64,000 nucleotides of DNA from Megachile rotundata (GCF_050947335.1 NW_027473521.1:1-64000); one strand, 5' to 3'. Shown: positions 29,051 to 43,824, counted from the stretch's first letter. The notes: a model not told the origin generated them from the sequence alone. A program made the numbers and translations.

Positions 29051-29133
29051 TTAGCCATATTATGCTTATATGATCGATAGAACGACAATTACTATACTTA
29101 TTACTCTTATTATTATCAATCTAACTCATATTA
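29051..29133. repeat. Representative satellite monomer (class B')
   Basis: One copy of the commonest form, used here as the coordinate reference. Positions 1-15 read TTAGCCATATTATGC and positions 31-47 read AACGACAATTACTATAC; both are strongly conserved through the array. Positions 16-30 (TTATATGATCGATAG in this copy), 48-60 (TTATTACTCTTAT) and about 72-83 are the variable segments that define the classes. Base counts by hand are T 34, A 29, C 14, G 6. All six G lie at positions 4, 14, 22, 26, 30 and 34. ATCGAT at 23-28 is a palindrome present in most classes and lost in those carrying GAGCAATAG, GATCAATAG, GACCGATAG or GATCGACAG. Confidence 0.9.
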
Positions 29134-32121
29134 TTAGCCATATTATGCTTATATGATCGATAGGACGACAATTACTATACTCACTCCTCTTATTATTATC
29201 AATCTAACTCATATTATTAGCCATATTTTGCTTACATGATCGATAGAACGACAATTACTATACTTATTACTCCTATTATTATCAATCTAACTCATATTAT
29301 TAGCCATATTATGCTTATATGATCGATAGAACTACATTTACTATACTTATTACGCTTATTATTATCAATCTAACTCATATTATTAACCATATTATGCAGA
29401 TATAATCGATAGAACTACAATTACTATACTCATTACTCTTATTATTATCAATCTAACTCATATTATTAGCCATATTATGCTTATATGATCGATAGGACGA
29501 CAATTACTATACTCACTCCTCTTATTATTATCAATCTAACTCATATTATTAGCCATATTATGCTTATATGATCCATAGAACGACAATTACTATACTTATT
29601 ACTCTTATTATTATCAATCTAACTCATATTATTAGCCATATTATGCTTATATGATCGATAGGACGACAATTACTATACTCACTCCTCTTATTATTATCAA
29701 TCTAACTCATATTATTAGCCATATTATGCTTATATGATCGATAGAACGACAATTACTATACTTATTACTCCTATTATTATCAATCTAACTCATATTATTA
29801 GCCATATTATGCTTATATGAGCAATAGAACTACAATTACTATATTTATTACGCTCACTATTATCAATCTAACACATATTATTAACCAAATTATGCAGATA
29901 TGATCGATAGGACGACAATTACTATACTTATTACTGTTATTATTATCCATCTATCTCAAATTATTAGCCATATTATGCTTATATGATCGATAGAACGACA
30001 ATTACTATACTCATTTCTCTTATTTTTATCAATCTAACTCATATTATTAGCCATATTATGCTTATATGATCGACAGAACGACAATTACTATACTTATTAC
30101 ACTCAATATTATCAATCTAACTCATATTATTAACCACATTATGCAGATATGATCGATAGAACGACAATTACTATACTGATTACACTCACTATTATCAATC
30201 TAAGTCATATTATTAACCATATTATGCAGATATGATCAACAGAACGACAATTACTATTCTTATTACTCTTATTATTATCAATCTAACTCATATTATTGGC
30301 CATATTATGCTTATATGATCGATAGAACGACAATTACTATACTCACTACTCTTATTATTATCAATCTAAGTCATATTATTAGCCATATTATGCTTATATG
30401 ATCGATAGAACTACATTTACTATACTTATTACGCTTATTATTATCAATCTAACTCATATTACTAACCATATTATGCAGATATAATCGATAGAACTACAAT
30501 TACTATACTCATTACTCTTATTATTATCAATCTAACTCATATTATTAGCCATATTATGCTTATATGGTCGATAGGACGTCAATTACTATACTCACTCCTC
30601 TTATTATTATCAATCTAACCCATATTTTTAGCCATATTATGCTTATATGATCGATAGAACGACAATTACTATACTTATTACTCTTATTATTATCAATCTA
30701 ACTCATCTTATTGCCCATATTATGCTTATATGATCGATAGGACGACAATTACTATACTCACTCCTCTTATTATTATCAATCTAACTCATATTATTAGCCA
30801 TATTATGCTTATATGATCGATAGAACGACAATTACTATACTTATTACTCCTATTATTATCAATCTAACTCATATTATTAGCCATATTATGCTTATATGAG
30901 CAATAGAACTACAATTACTATATTTATTACACTCACTATTATCAATCTAACTCATACTATTAACCATATTATGCAGATATGATCGATAGGACGACAATTA
31001 CTGTACTTATTACTCTTATTATTATCCATCTATCTCAAATTATTAGCCATATTATGCTTATATGATCGATAGAACGACAATTACTATACTCATTTCTCTT
31101 ATTTTTGTCAATCTAACTCATATTATTAGCCATATTATGCATATATGACCGATAGAACGACAATTACTATACTCATTGCTCTTATTATTATCAATTTAAC
31201 TCATAGTATTAACCATATTATGCTTATATGAGCAATAGAACTACAATTACTATACTTATTACTCTTATTATTATCTATCTAACTCATATTATTAGCCATA
31301 TTATGCTCATATGAGCAATAGAACTACAATTACTATACTTATTCCACTCACTATTATCAATCCAACTCATATTATTAACCATATTATGCAGATATGATCG
31401 ATAGGACGACAATTACTATACTTATTACTCTTATTATTATCAATCTAACTCACATTATTAGCCATATTATGCTTATATAATCGATAGAACGACAATTACT
31501 ATACTCACTACTCTTATTATTATCAATCTAAGTCATATTATTAGCCATATTATGCTTATATGATCGATAGAACTACATTTACTATACTTATTACGCTTAT
31601 TATTATCAATCTAACTCATATTATTAACCATATTATGCAGATATAATCGATAGAACTACAATTACTATACTCATTACTCTTATTATTATCAATCTAACTC
31701 ATATTATTAGCCATATTATGCTTATATGATCGATAGGACGACAATTACTATACTCACTCCTCTTATTATTATCAATCTAACTCATATTATTAGCCATATT
31801 ATGCTTATATGATCGACAGAACGACAATTACTATACTTATTACTCTTATTATTATCAATCTAACTCATATTATTAGCCATATTATGCTTATATGATCGAT
31901 AGGACGACAATTACTATACTCACTCCTCTTATTATTATCAATCTAACTCATATTATTAGCCATATTATGCTTATATGATCAATAGAACGACAATTACTAT
32001 TCTTATTACTCTTATAATTATCAATCTAACTCATATTATTAGCCATATTATGATCATATGATCGATAGAACGACAATTACTATACTCATTACTCTTATTA
32101 TTATCAATCTAACTCATATTA

Positions 32122-33449
32122 TTAGCCATATTATGCTTCTATGATCGATAGAACGACAATTACTATACTTATTACTCCTATTATTATCAATCTAACTCAT
32201 ATTATTAGCCATATTATGCTTATATGAGCAATAGAACTACAATTACTATATTTATTACGCTCACTATTATCAATCTAACACATATTATTAACCAAATTAT
32301 GCAGATATGATCGATAGGACGACAATTACTGTACTTATTACTGTTATTATTATCCATCTATCTCAAATTATTAGCCATATTATGCTTATATGATCGATAG
32401 AACGACAATTACTATACTCATTTCTCTTATTTTTATCAATCTAACTCATATTATTAGCCATATTATGCTTATATGATCGACAGAACGACAATTACTATAC
32501 TTATTACACTCAATATTATCAATCTAACTCATATTATTAACCACATTATGCAGATATGATCGATAGAACGACAATTACTATACTGATTACACTCACTATT
32601 ATCAATCTAAGTCATATTATTAACCATATTATGCAGATATGATCAACAGAACGACAATTACTATTCTTATTACTCTTATTATTATCAATCTAACTCATAT
32701 TATTGGCCATATTATGCTTATATGATCGATAGAACGACAATTACTATACTCACTACTCTTATTATTATCAATCTAAGTCATATTATTAGCCATATTATGC
32801 TTATATGATCGATAGAACTACATTTACTATACTTATTACTCCTATTATTATCAATCTAACTCATATTATTAGCCATATTATGCTTATATGAGCAATAGAA
32901 CTACAATTACTATATTTATTACGCTCACTATTATCAATCTAACACATATTATTAACCAAATTATGCAGATATGATCGATAGGACGACAATTACTGTACTT
33001 ATTACTGTTATTATTATCCATCTATCTCAAATTATTAGCCATATTATGCTTATATGATCGATAGAACGACAATTACTATACTCATTTCTCTTATTTTTAT
33101 CAATCTAACTCATATTATTAGCCATATTATGCTTATATGATCGACAGAACGACAATTACTATACTTATTACACTCAATATTATCAATCTAACTCATATTA
33201 TTAACCACATTATGCAGATATGATCGATAGAACGACAATTACTATACTGATTACACTCACTATTATCAATCTAAGTCATATTATTAACCATATTATGCAG
33301 ATATGATCAACAGAACGACAATTACTATTCTTATTACTCTTATTATTATCAATCTAACTCATATTATTGGCCATATTATGCTTATATGATCGATAGAACG
33401 ACAATTACTATACTCACTACTCTTATTATTATCAATCTAAGTCATATTA
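32122..33449. repeat. Tandem duplication of 8 monomers (664 bp x 2)
   Basis: Copies are 32,122-32,785 and 32,786-33,449. Order: B-ending monomer, C (ATTACGCTC), D (CTGTACTTATTACTGTT), E, N, O, a GATCAACAG/ATTCTT monomer, then TTGGCC/CACTACTC. The next monomer after the second copy is J at 33,450. The first monomer of each copy is a hybrid: M15/B at 32,122 (TTCTATG joined to TTATTACTCCT) and J/B at 32,786. The rare CTGTACTTATTACTGTT in D is shared by both copies and by 35,193 in the next large unit. Confidence 0.88.
32786..32868. repeat. Hybrid monomer J/B
   Basis: The left part is J (GATCGATAGAACT, ACATTTAC); the right part is B (TTATTACTCCT). J is the class that follows the duplicated unit and B is the end of the class that begins it, exactly what one unequal exchange would leave. 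Length is 83 bp. Confidence 0.87.
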
Positions 33450-34030
33450 TTAGCCATATTATGCTTATATGATCGATAGAACTACATTTACTATACTTAT
33501 TACGCTTATTATTATCAATCTAACTCATATTATTAACCATATTATGCAGATATAATCGATAGAACTACAATTACTATACTCATTACTCTTATTATTATCA
33601 ATCTAACTCATATTATTAGCCATATTATGCTTATATGATCGATAGGACGACAATTACTATACTCACTCCTCTTATTATTATCAATCTAACTCATATTATT
33701 AGCCATATTATGCTTATATGATCGATAGAACGACAATTACTATACTTATTACTCTTATTATTATCAATCTAACTCATATTATTAGCCATATTATGCTTAT
33801 ATGATCGATAGGACGACAATTACTATACTCACTCCTCTTATTATTATCAATCTAACTCATATTATTAGCCATATTATGCTTATATGATCGATAGAATGAC
33901 AATTACTATACTTATTACTCCTATTATTATCAATCTAACTCATATTATTAGCCATATTATGCTTATATGAGCAATAGAACTACAATTACTATATTTATTA
34001 CACTCACTATTATCAATCTAACTCATACTA

Positions 34031-36188
34031 TTAACCATATTATGCAGATATGATCGATAGGACGACAATTACTGTACTTATTACTCTTATTATTATCAAT
34101 CTAACTCATATTATTAGCCATATTATGCTTATATGATCGATAGAACGACAATTACTATACTCATTTCTCTTATTTTTGTCAATCTAACTCATATTATTAG
34201 CCATATTATGCATATATGACCGATAGAACGACAATTACTATACTCATTGCTCTTATTATTATCAATTTAACTCATAGTATTAACCATATTATGCTTATAT
34301 GAGCAATAGAACTACAATTACTATACTTATTACTCTTATTATTATCTATCTAACTCATATTATTAGCCATATTATGCTCATATGAGCAATAGAACTACAA
34401 TTACTATACTTATTCCACTCACTATTATCAATCCAACTCATATTATTAACCATATTATGCAGATATGATCGATAGGACGACAATTACTATACTTATTACT
34501 CTTATTATTATCAATCTAACTCACATTATTAGCCATATTATGCTTATATAATCGATAGAACGACAATTACTATACTCACTACTCTTATTATTATCAATCT
34601 AAGTCATATTATTAGCCATATTATGCTTATATGATCGATAGAACTACATTTACTATACTTATTACGCTTATTATTATCAATCTAACTCATATTATTAACC
34701 ATATTATGCAGATATAATCGATAGAACTACAATTACTATACTCATTACTCTTATTATTATCAATCTAACTCATATTATTAGCCATATTATGCTTATATGA
34801 TCGATAGGACGACAATTACTATACTCACTCCTCTTATTATTATCAATCTGACTCATATTATTAGCCATATTATGCTTATATGATCGATAGAACGACAATT
34901 ACTATACTTATTACTCTTATTATTATCAATCTAACTCATATTATTAGCCATATTATGCTTATATGATCGATAGGACGACAATTACTATACTCACTCCTCT
35001 TATTATTATCAATCTAACTCATATTATTAGCCATATTATGCTTATATGATCGATAGAACGACAATTACTATACTTATTACTCCTATTATTATCAATCTAA
35101 CTCATATTATTAGCCATATTATGCTTATATGAGCAATAGAACTACAATTACTATATTTATTACGCTCACTATTATCAATCTAACACATATTATTAACCAA
35201 ATTATGCAGATATGATCGATAGGACGACAATTACTGTACTTATTACTGTTATTATTATCCATCTATCTCAAATTATTAGCCATATTATGCTTATATGATC
35301 GATAGAACGACAATTACTATACTCATTTCTCTTATTTTTATCAATCTAACTCATATTATTAGCCATATTATGCTTATATGATCGACAGAACGACAATTAC
35401 TATACTTATTACACTCAATATTATCAATCTAACTCATATTATTAACCACATTATGCAGATATGATCGATAGAACGACAATTACTATACTGATTACACTCA
35501 CTATTATCAATCTAAGTCATATTATTAACCATATTATGCAGATATGATCAACAGAACGACAATTACTATTCTTATTACTCTTATTATTATCAATCTAACT
35601 CATATTATTGGCCATATTATGCTTATATGATCGATAGAACGACAATTACTATACTCACTACTCTTATTATTATCAATCTAAGTCATATTATTAGCCATAT
35701 TATGCTTATATGATCGATAGAACTACATTTACTATACTTATTACGCTTATTATTATCAATCTAACTCATATTATTAACCATATTATGCAGATATAATCGA
35801 TAGAACTACAATTACTATACTCATTACTCTTATTATTATCAATCTAACTCATATTATTAGCCATATTATGCTTATATGATCGATAGGACGACAATTACTA
35901 TACTCACTCCTCTTATTATTATCAATCTAACTCATATTATTAGCCATATTATGCTTATATGATCGATAGAACGACAATTACTATACTTATTACTCTTATT
36001 ATTATCAATCTAACTCATATTATTAGCCATATTATGCTTATATGATCGATAGGACGACAATTACTATACTCACTCCTCTTATTATTATCAATCTAACTCA
36101 TATTATTAGCCATATTATGCTTATATGATCGATAGAACGACAATTACTATACTTATTACTCCTATTATTATCAATCTAACACATATTA
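34031..36188. repeat. 37-monomer higher-order unit, copy 2 (26 monomers)
   Basis: Repeats copy 1 without the extra 8 monomers: M1-M7-like, J, K, A (AATCTGACTC), B', A, B, C, D (CTGTACTTATTACTGTT), E, N, O, GATCAACAG, TTGGCC, J, K, A, B', A, B. M1 here ends AATCTAACTC rather than CCATCTATCTCAAA, so it is a hybrid or converted monomer. After 36,188 the array passes to D with CATATTACTC and a different order. Confidence 0.78.
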
Positions 36189-39176
36189 TTAACAAAATTA
36201 TGCAGATATGATCGATAGGACGACAATTACTATACATATTACTCTTATTATTATCCATCCATCTCAAATTATTAGCCATATTATGCATATATGATCGATA
36301 GAACGACAATCACTATACTCATTTCTCTTATTTTTATCAATCTAACTCATATTATTAGCCATATTATGCATATATGACCGATAGAACGACAATTACTATA
36401 CCCATTACTCTTATTATTATCAATTTAACTCATAGTATTAACCATATTATGCTTATATGAGCAATAGAACTGCAATTACTATACTTATTACTCTTATTAT
36501 TATCAATCTAACTCATATTATTAGCCATATTATGCTCATATGAGCAATAGAACTACAATTACTATACTTATTACACTCACTATTATCAATCCAACTCATA
36601 TTATTAACCATATTATGCAGATATGATCGATAGGACGACAATTACAATACTTATTACTCTTATTATTATCAATCTAACTCATATTATTAGCCATATTATG
36701 CAGATATAATCGATAGAACTACAATTACTATACTCATTACTCTTATTATTATCAATCTAACTCATATTATTAGCCATATTATGCTTATATGATCGATAGA
36801 ACTACATTTACTATACTTATTACGCTTATTATTATCAATCTAACTCATATTATTAACCATATTATGCAGATATAATCGATAGAACTACAATTACTATACT
36901 CATTACTCTTATTATTATCAATCTAACTCATATTATTAGCCATATTATGCTTATATGATCGATAGGACGACAATTACTATACTCACTCCTCTTATTATTA
37001 TCAATCTAACTCATATTATTAGCCATATTATGCTTATATGATCGATAGAACGACAATTACTATACTCACTCCTCTTATTATTATCAATCTAACTCATATT
37101 ATTAGCCATATTATGCTTATATGATCGATAGAACGACAATTACTATACCTATTACTCCTATTATTATCAATCTAACACATATTATTAACCAAATTATGCA
37201 GATATGATCGATAGGACGACAATTACTATACATATTACTCTTATTATTATCCATCTATCTCAAATTATTAGCCATATTATGCTTATATGATCGATAGAAC
37301 GACAACTACTATACTCTTTACTCTTATTATTGTCAATCTAACTCATATTATTAGCCATATTATGCTTATATGATCGATAGAACTACAATTACTATACATA
37401 TTACTCTTATTATTATCAATCTAACTCATATTATTAACCATATTAAGCTTATATGATAGATAGAACGACAATTACTATACTCATTACCCTTATTATTATC
37501 AATCTAACTCATATTATTAGCCATATTATGCTTATATGATCGATAGAACGGCAATTACTATATACATTACTCTTATTATTATCAATCTAACTCATATTAT
37601 TAGCCATATAATGCTTATATGATCGATAGGACGACAATTACTATACTCACTCCTCTTATTATTATCAATCTAACTCGTATTATTAGCCATATTATGCTTA
37701 TATGATCGATAGAACGACAATTACTATACTTATTACTCCTATTATTATCAATCTAACTCATATTATTAGCCATATTATGCTTATATGAGCAATAGAACTA
37801 CAATTACTATATTTATTACACTCACTATTATCAATCTAACACATATTATTAACCAAATTATGCAGATATGATCGATAGGACGACAATTACTATACTTATT
37901 ACTCTTATTATTATCCATCTATTTTAAATTATTAGTCATATTATGCTTATATGATCGATAGAACGACAATTACTATACTCATTTCTCTTATTTTTATCAA
38001 TCTAACTCATATTATTAGCCATTTTATGCATATATGACCGATAGAACGACAATTACTATACTCATTACTCTTATTATTATTAATTTAACTCATAGTATTA
38101 ACCATATTATGCTGATATGAGCAATAGAACTACAATTACTATACTTATTACTCTTATTATTATCAATCTAACTCATATTATTAGCCATATTATGCTTATA
38201 TGAGCAATAGAACTACAATTACTATACTTATTACACTCACTATTATCAATCCAACTCATATTATTAACCATATTATGCAGATATGATCGATAGAACGACA
38301 ATTATTATACTTATTACTCTTATTATTATCAATCTAACTCATATTATTAGCCATATTATGCAGATATAATCGATAGAACTACAATTACTATACTCATTAC
38401 TCTTATTATTATCAATCTAACTCATATTATTAGCCATATTATGCTTATATGATCGATAGAACTACATTTACTATACTTATTACGCTTATTATTATCAATC
38501 TAACTCATATTATTAACCATATTATGCAGATATAATCGATAGAACTACAATTACTATACTCATTACTCTTATTATTATCAATCTAAGTCATATTATTAGC
38601 CATATTATGCTTATATGATCGATAGAACTACATTTACTATACTTATTACGCTTATTATTATCAATCTAACTCATATTATTAACCATATTATGCAGATATA
38701 ATCGATAGAACTACAATTACTATACTCATTACTCTTATTATTATCAATCTAACTCATATTATTAGCCATATTATGCTTATATGATCGATAGGACGACAAT
38801 TACTATACTCACTCCTCTTATTATTATCAATCTAACTCATATTATTAGCCATATTATGCTTATATGATCGATAGAACGACAATTACTATACTTATTACTC
38901 TTATTATTATCAATCTAACTCATATTATTAGCCATATTATGCTTATATGAGCAATAGAACTACAATTACTATACCCATTACACTCACTATTATCAATCCA
39001 ACTCATATTATTAACCATATTAAGCAGATATGATCGATAGGACGACAATTACTATACTTATTACTCTTATTATTATCAATCTAACTCATATTATTAGCCA
39101 TATTGTGCAGATATAATCGATAGAACTACAATTACTATACTCATTACTCTTATTATTATCAAACTAACTCATATTA
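36189..39176. repeat. Mixed satellite stretch
   Basis: Thirty-six monomers of classes D, E, F, G, H, I, K, J, A, B, S, T and C. TTAACAAAATT at 36,189 and ATATATGATCG in E at 36,272 are private. The last S monomer of the window (ATTAAGCTT, GATAGATAG, CATTACCCTT) is at 37,434, with T (TATACATTAC) after it. A longer than usual open frame at 36,121-36,309 on the minus strand starts just before this stretch; I do not regard it as a gene. Confidence 0.78.
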
Positions 39177-41583
39177 TTAGCCATATTATGCTTATATGAT
39201 CGATAGAACTACATTTACTATACTTATTACGCTTATTATTATCAATCTAACTCATATTATTAACCATATTATGCAGATATAATCGATAGAACTACAATTA
39301 CTATACTCATTACTCTTATTATTATCAATCTAACTCATATTATTAGCCATATTATGCTTATATGATCGATAGGACGACAATTACTATACACACTCCTCTT
39401 ATTATTATCAATCTAACTCATATTATTAGGAATATTATGCTTATATGATCGATAGAACGACAATTACTATACTTATTACACTTATTATTATCAATCTAAC
39501 TCATATTATTAGCCATATTATGCTTATATGATCAATAGAACGACAATTACTATACTTATTACTCTCATTATTATCAATCTAACTCATATTATTCGCCATA
39601 TTATGCTTATATGATCGACAGAACGACAATTACTATACTTATTACACTCAATATTATCAATCTAACTCATATTATTAACCACATTATGCAGATATGATCG
39701 ATAGAACGACAATTACTATACTGATTACACTCACTATTATCAATCTAAGTCATATTATTAACCATATTATGCAGATATGATCAATAGAACGACAATTACT
39801 ATTCTTATTACTCTTATAATTATCAATCTAACTCATATTATTAGCCATATTATGCTTATATGATCGATAGAACGACAATTACTATACTTATTACTCTTAT
39901 TATTATCAATCTAACTCATATTATTAGCCATATTATGCTTATATGATCGATAGAACGACAATTACTATACTTATTACTCTTATTATTATCAATCTAACTC
40001 ATATTATTAACCATATTATGCAGATATAATCGATAGAACTACAATTACTATACTCATTACTCTTATTATTATCAATCTAACTCATATTATTAGCCATATT
40101 ATGCTTATATGATCGATAGGACGACAATTACTATACTCACTCCTCTTATTATTATCAATCTAACTCATATTATTAGCCATATTATGCGTATATGATCGAT
40201 AGAACGACAATTACTATACTTATTACTCTTATTATTATCAATCTAACTCATATTATTAGCCATATTATGCTTATATGATCAATAGAACGACAATTACTAT
40301 ACTTATTACTCTCATTATTATCAATCTAACTCATATTATTCGCCATATTATGCTTATATGATCGACAGAACGACAATTACTATCCTTATTACACTCAATA
40401 TTATCAATCTAACTCATATTATTAACCACATTATGCAGATATGATCGATAGAACGACAATTACTATACTGATTACACTCACTATTATCAATCTAAGTCAT
40501 ATTATTAACCATATTATGCAGATATGATCAATAGAACGACAATTACTATTCTTATTACTCTTATAATTATCAATCTAACTCATATTATTAGCCATATTAT
40601 GCTTATATGATCGATAGAACGACAATTACTATACTTATTACTCTTATTATTATCAATCTAACTCATATTATTAGCCATATTATGCTTATATGATCGATAG
40701 GACGACAATTACTATACTCAGTCCTCTTATTATTATCAATCTAACTCATATTATTAGCCATATTATGCTTATATGATCGATAGAACGACAATTACTATAC
40801 CTATTACTCCTATTATTATCAATCTAACTCACATTATTAGCCATATTATGCTTATATGAGCAATAGAACTACAATTACTATATTTATTACACTCACTATT
40901 ATCAATCTAACACATATTATTAACCAAATTATGCAGATATGATCGATAGGACGACAATTACTATACTTATTACTGTTATTATTATCCATCTATCTCAAAT
41001 TATTAGCCATATTATGCTTATATGATCGATAGAACGACAATTACTATACTCATTTCTCTTATTTTTATCAATCTAACTCATATTATTAGCCATATTATGC
41101 ATATATGACCGATAGAACGACAATTACTATACTCATTACTCTTATTATTATCAATTTAACTCATAGTATTAACCATATTATGCTCATATGATCGATAGAA
41201 CGACAATTACTATACTTATTACTCTTATTATTATCCATCTATCTCAAATTATTAGCCATATTATGCTTATATGATCGATAGAACGACAATTACTATACTC
41301 ATTTCTCTTATTTTTATCAATCTAACTCATATTATTAGCCATATTATGCATATATGACCGATAGAACGACAATTACTATACTCATTACTCTTATTATTAT
41401 CAATTTAACTCATAGTATTAACCATATTATGCTCATATGATCGATAGAACGACAATTACTATACTTATTACTCTTATTATTATCCATCTATCTCAAATTA
41501 TTAGCCATATTATGCTTATATGATCGATAGAACGACAATTACTATACTCATTTCTCTTATTTTTATCAATCTAACTCATATTA
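39177..41583. repeat. 29-monomer duplication, copy 1 (2,407 bp)
   Basis: Order: J, K, A (TACACACTCC), TTAGGAATATT/ATTACACTT, L, N (TTCGCC), O, P, B', B', K, A, B' (GCGTATATG), L, N (CTATCCTTATTAC), O, P, B', A (CAGTCCTC), B (CCTATTACTCC), C, D, E, F, X, E, F, X, E. X is a TTAACC monomer with CTCATATGATCG and CCATCTATCTCAAA. The rare TTAGGAATATT recurs exactly 29 monomers later, at 41,833. Confidence 0.87.
41003..41583. repeat. Trimer array E-F-X (249 bp), first block
   Basis: Seven monomers reading E, F, X, E, F, X, E with a clean 249-bp repeat. E has CATTTCTCTTATTTTT, F has ATATATGACCG and AATTTAACTCATAG, and X has CTCATATGATCG with CCATCTATCTCAAA. This is the shortest-period higher-order repeat in the window. 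The block was copied again within the 29-monomer duplication. Confidence 0.88.
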
Positions 41584-41666
41584 TTAGCCATATTATGCAT
41601 ATATGATCGATAGAACTACATTTACTATACTTATTACGCTTATTATTATCAATCTAACTCATATTA
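41584..41666. repeat. Hybrid monomer F/J
   Basis: Begins like F (TTATGCATATATG) and continues as J (ATCGATAGAACT, ACATTTAC, ATTACGCTT). It joins the two copies of the 29-monomer unit: F is the successor of the unit (43,825) and J is its first monomer (39,177). Here the switch falls early, around monomer positions 16-25. Confidence 0.85.
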
Positions 41667-43824
41667 TTAACCATATTATGCAGATATAATCGATAGAACT
41701 ACAATTACTATACTCATTACTCTTATTATTATCAATCTAACTCATATTATTAGCCATATTATGCTTATATGATCGATAGGACGACAATTACTATACTCAC
41801 TCCTCTTATTATTATCAATCTAACTCATATTATTAGGAATATTATGCTTATATGATCGATAGAACGACAATTACTATACTTATTACACTTATTATTATCA
41901 ATCTAACTCATATTATTAGCCATATTATGCTTATATGATCAATAGAACGACAATTACTATACTTATTACTCTCATTATTATCAATCTAACTCATATTATT
42001 CGCCATATTATGCTTATATGATCGACAGAACGACAATTACTATACTTATTACACTCAATATTATCAATCTAACTCATATTATTAACCACATTATGCAGAT
42101 ATGATCGATAGAACGACAATTACTATACTGATTACACTCACTATTATCAATCTAAGTCATATTATTAACCATATTATGCAGATATGATCAATAGAACGAC
42201 AATTACTATTCTTATTACTCTTATAATTATCAATCTAACTCATATTATTAGCCATATTATGCTTATATGATCGATAGAACGACAATTACTATACTTATTA
42301 CTCTTATTATTATCAATCTAACTCATATTATTAGCCATATTATGCTTATATGATCGATAGAACGACAATTACTATACTTATTACTCTTATTATTATCAAT
42401 CTAACTCATATTATTAACCATATTATGCAGATATAATCGATAGAACTACAATTACTATACTCATTACTCTTATTATTATCAATCTAACTCATATTATTAG
42501 CCATATTATGCTTATATGATCAATAGAACGACAATTACTATACTTATTACTCTCATTATTATCAATCTAACTCATATTATTCGCCATATTATGCTTATAT
42601 GATCGACAGAACGACAATTACTATCCTTATTACACTCAATATTATCAATCTAACTCATATTATTAACCACATTATGCAGATATGATCGATAGAACGACAA
42701 TTACTATACTGATTACACTCACTATTATCAATCTAAGTCATATTATTAACCATATTATGCAGATATGATCAATAGAACGACAATTACTATTCTTATTACT
42801 CTTATAATTATCAATCTAACTCATATTATTAGCCATATTATGCTTATATGATCGATAGAACGACAATTACTATACTTATTACTCTTATTATTATCAATCT
42901 AACTCATATTATTAGCCATATTATGCTTATATGATCGATAGGACGACAATTACTATACTCAGTCCTCTTATTATTATCAATCTAACTCATATTATTAGCC
43001 ATATTATGCTTATATGATCGATAGAACGACAATTACTATACCTATTACTCCTATTATTATCAATCTAACTCACATTATTAGCCATATTATGCTTATATGA
43101 GCAATAGAACTACAATTACTATATTTATTACACTCACTATTATCAATCTAACACATATTATTAACCAAATTATGCAGATATGATCGATAGGACGACAATT
43201 ACTATACTTATTACTGTTATTATTATCCATCTATCTCAAATTATTAGCCATATTATGCTTATATGATCGATAGAACGACAATTACTATACTCATTTCTCT
43301 TATTTTTATCAATCTAACTCATATTATTAGCCATATTATGCATATATGACCGATAGAACGACAATTACTATACTCATTACTCTTATTATTATCAATTTAA
43401 CTCATAGTATTAACCATATTATGCTCATATGATCGATAGAACGACAATTACTATACTTATTACTCTTATTATTATCCATCTATCTCAAATTATTAGCCAT
43501 ATTATGCTTATATGATCGATAGAACGACAATTACTATACTCATTTCTCTTATTTTTATCAATCTAACTCATATTATTAGCCATATTATGCATATATGACC
43601 GATAGAACGACAATTACTATACTCATTACTCTTATTATTATCAATTTAACTCATAGTATTAACCATATTATGCTCATATGATCGATAGAACGACAATTAC
43701 TATACTTATTACTCTTATTATTATCCATCTATCTCAAATTATTAGCCATATTATGCTTATATGATCGATAGAACGACAATTACTATACTCATTTCTCTTA
43801 TTTTTATCAATCTAACTCATATTA
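41584..43824. repeat. 29-monomer duplication, copy 2 (27 monomers)
   Basis: Repeats 39,177-41,583 with the same TTAGGAATATT, CTATCCTTATTAC, CAGTCCTC and CCTATTACTCC variants. It lacks two monomers: the A and B' that precede the second L in copy 1. A later in-register deletion of 166 bp explains this. The first monomer is an F/J hybrid, and F is the class that follows the copy at 43,825. Confidence 0.87.

Larger units (their letters stand above)
30960..34030. repeat. 37-monomer higher-order unit, copy 1
   Basis: Starts with M1-M8-like monomers (M3 has CATTGCTC, M5 has CTCATATGAGC and TTATTCCACTC, M7 reads CTATACTC rather than CTGTACTC), then K, A, B', A. An inserted 8-monomer duplication follows, then J, K, A, B', A, B (GAATGACAATT) and C. 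The C-to-M1 junction (TTTATTACAC, CTCATACTATTAACC) occurs at both 30,960 and 34,031, which supports a 3,071-bp unit. Confidence 0.8.

Noticed and set aside
36121..36309. Open reading frame of 62 codons on the minus strand (TTG start)
   Set aside because: It lies wholly in satellite monomers and starts with TTG. It is open only because local changes (such as TTAACAAAATT and CCATCCATC) removed stops. Because 83 is not a multiple of 3, any frame passes through all three phases of the monomer every 249 bp, so long frames cannot persist. There is no codon pattern or conserved product.
39426..39508. TTAGG-like telomere motif (TTAGGAATATT)
   Set aside because: A single two-base change in a normal monomer that is repeated once by duplication at 41,833. 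There is no tandem TTAGG or TTAGGG tract.
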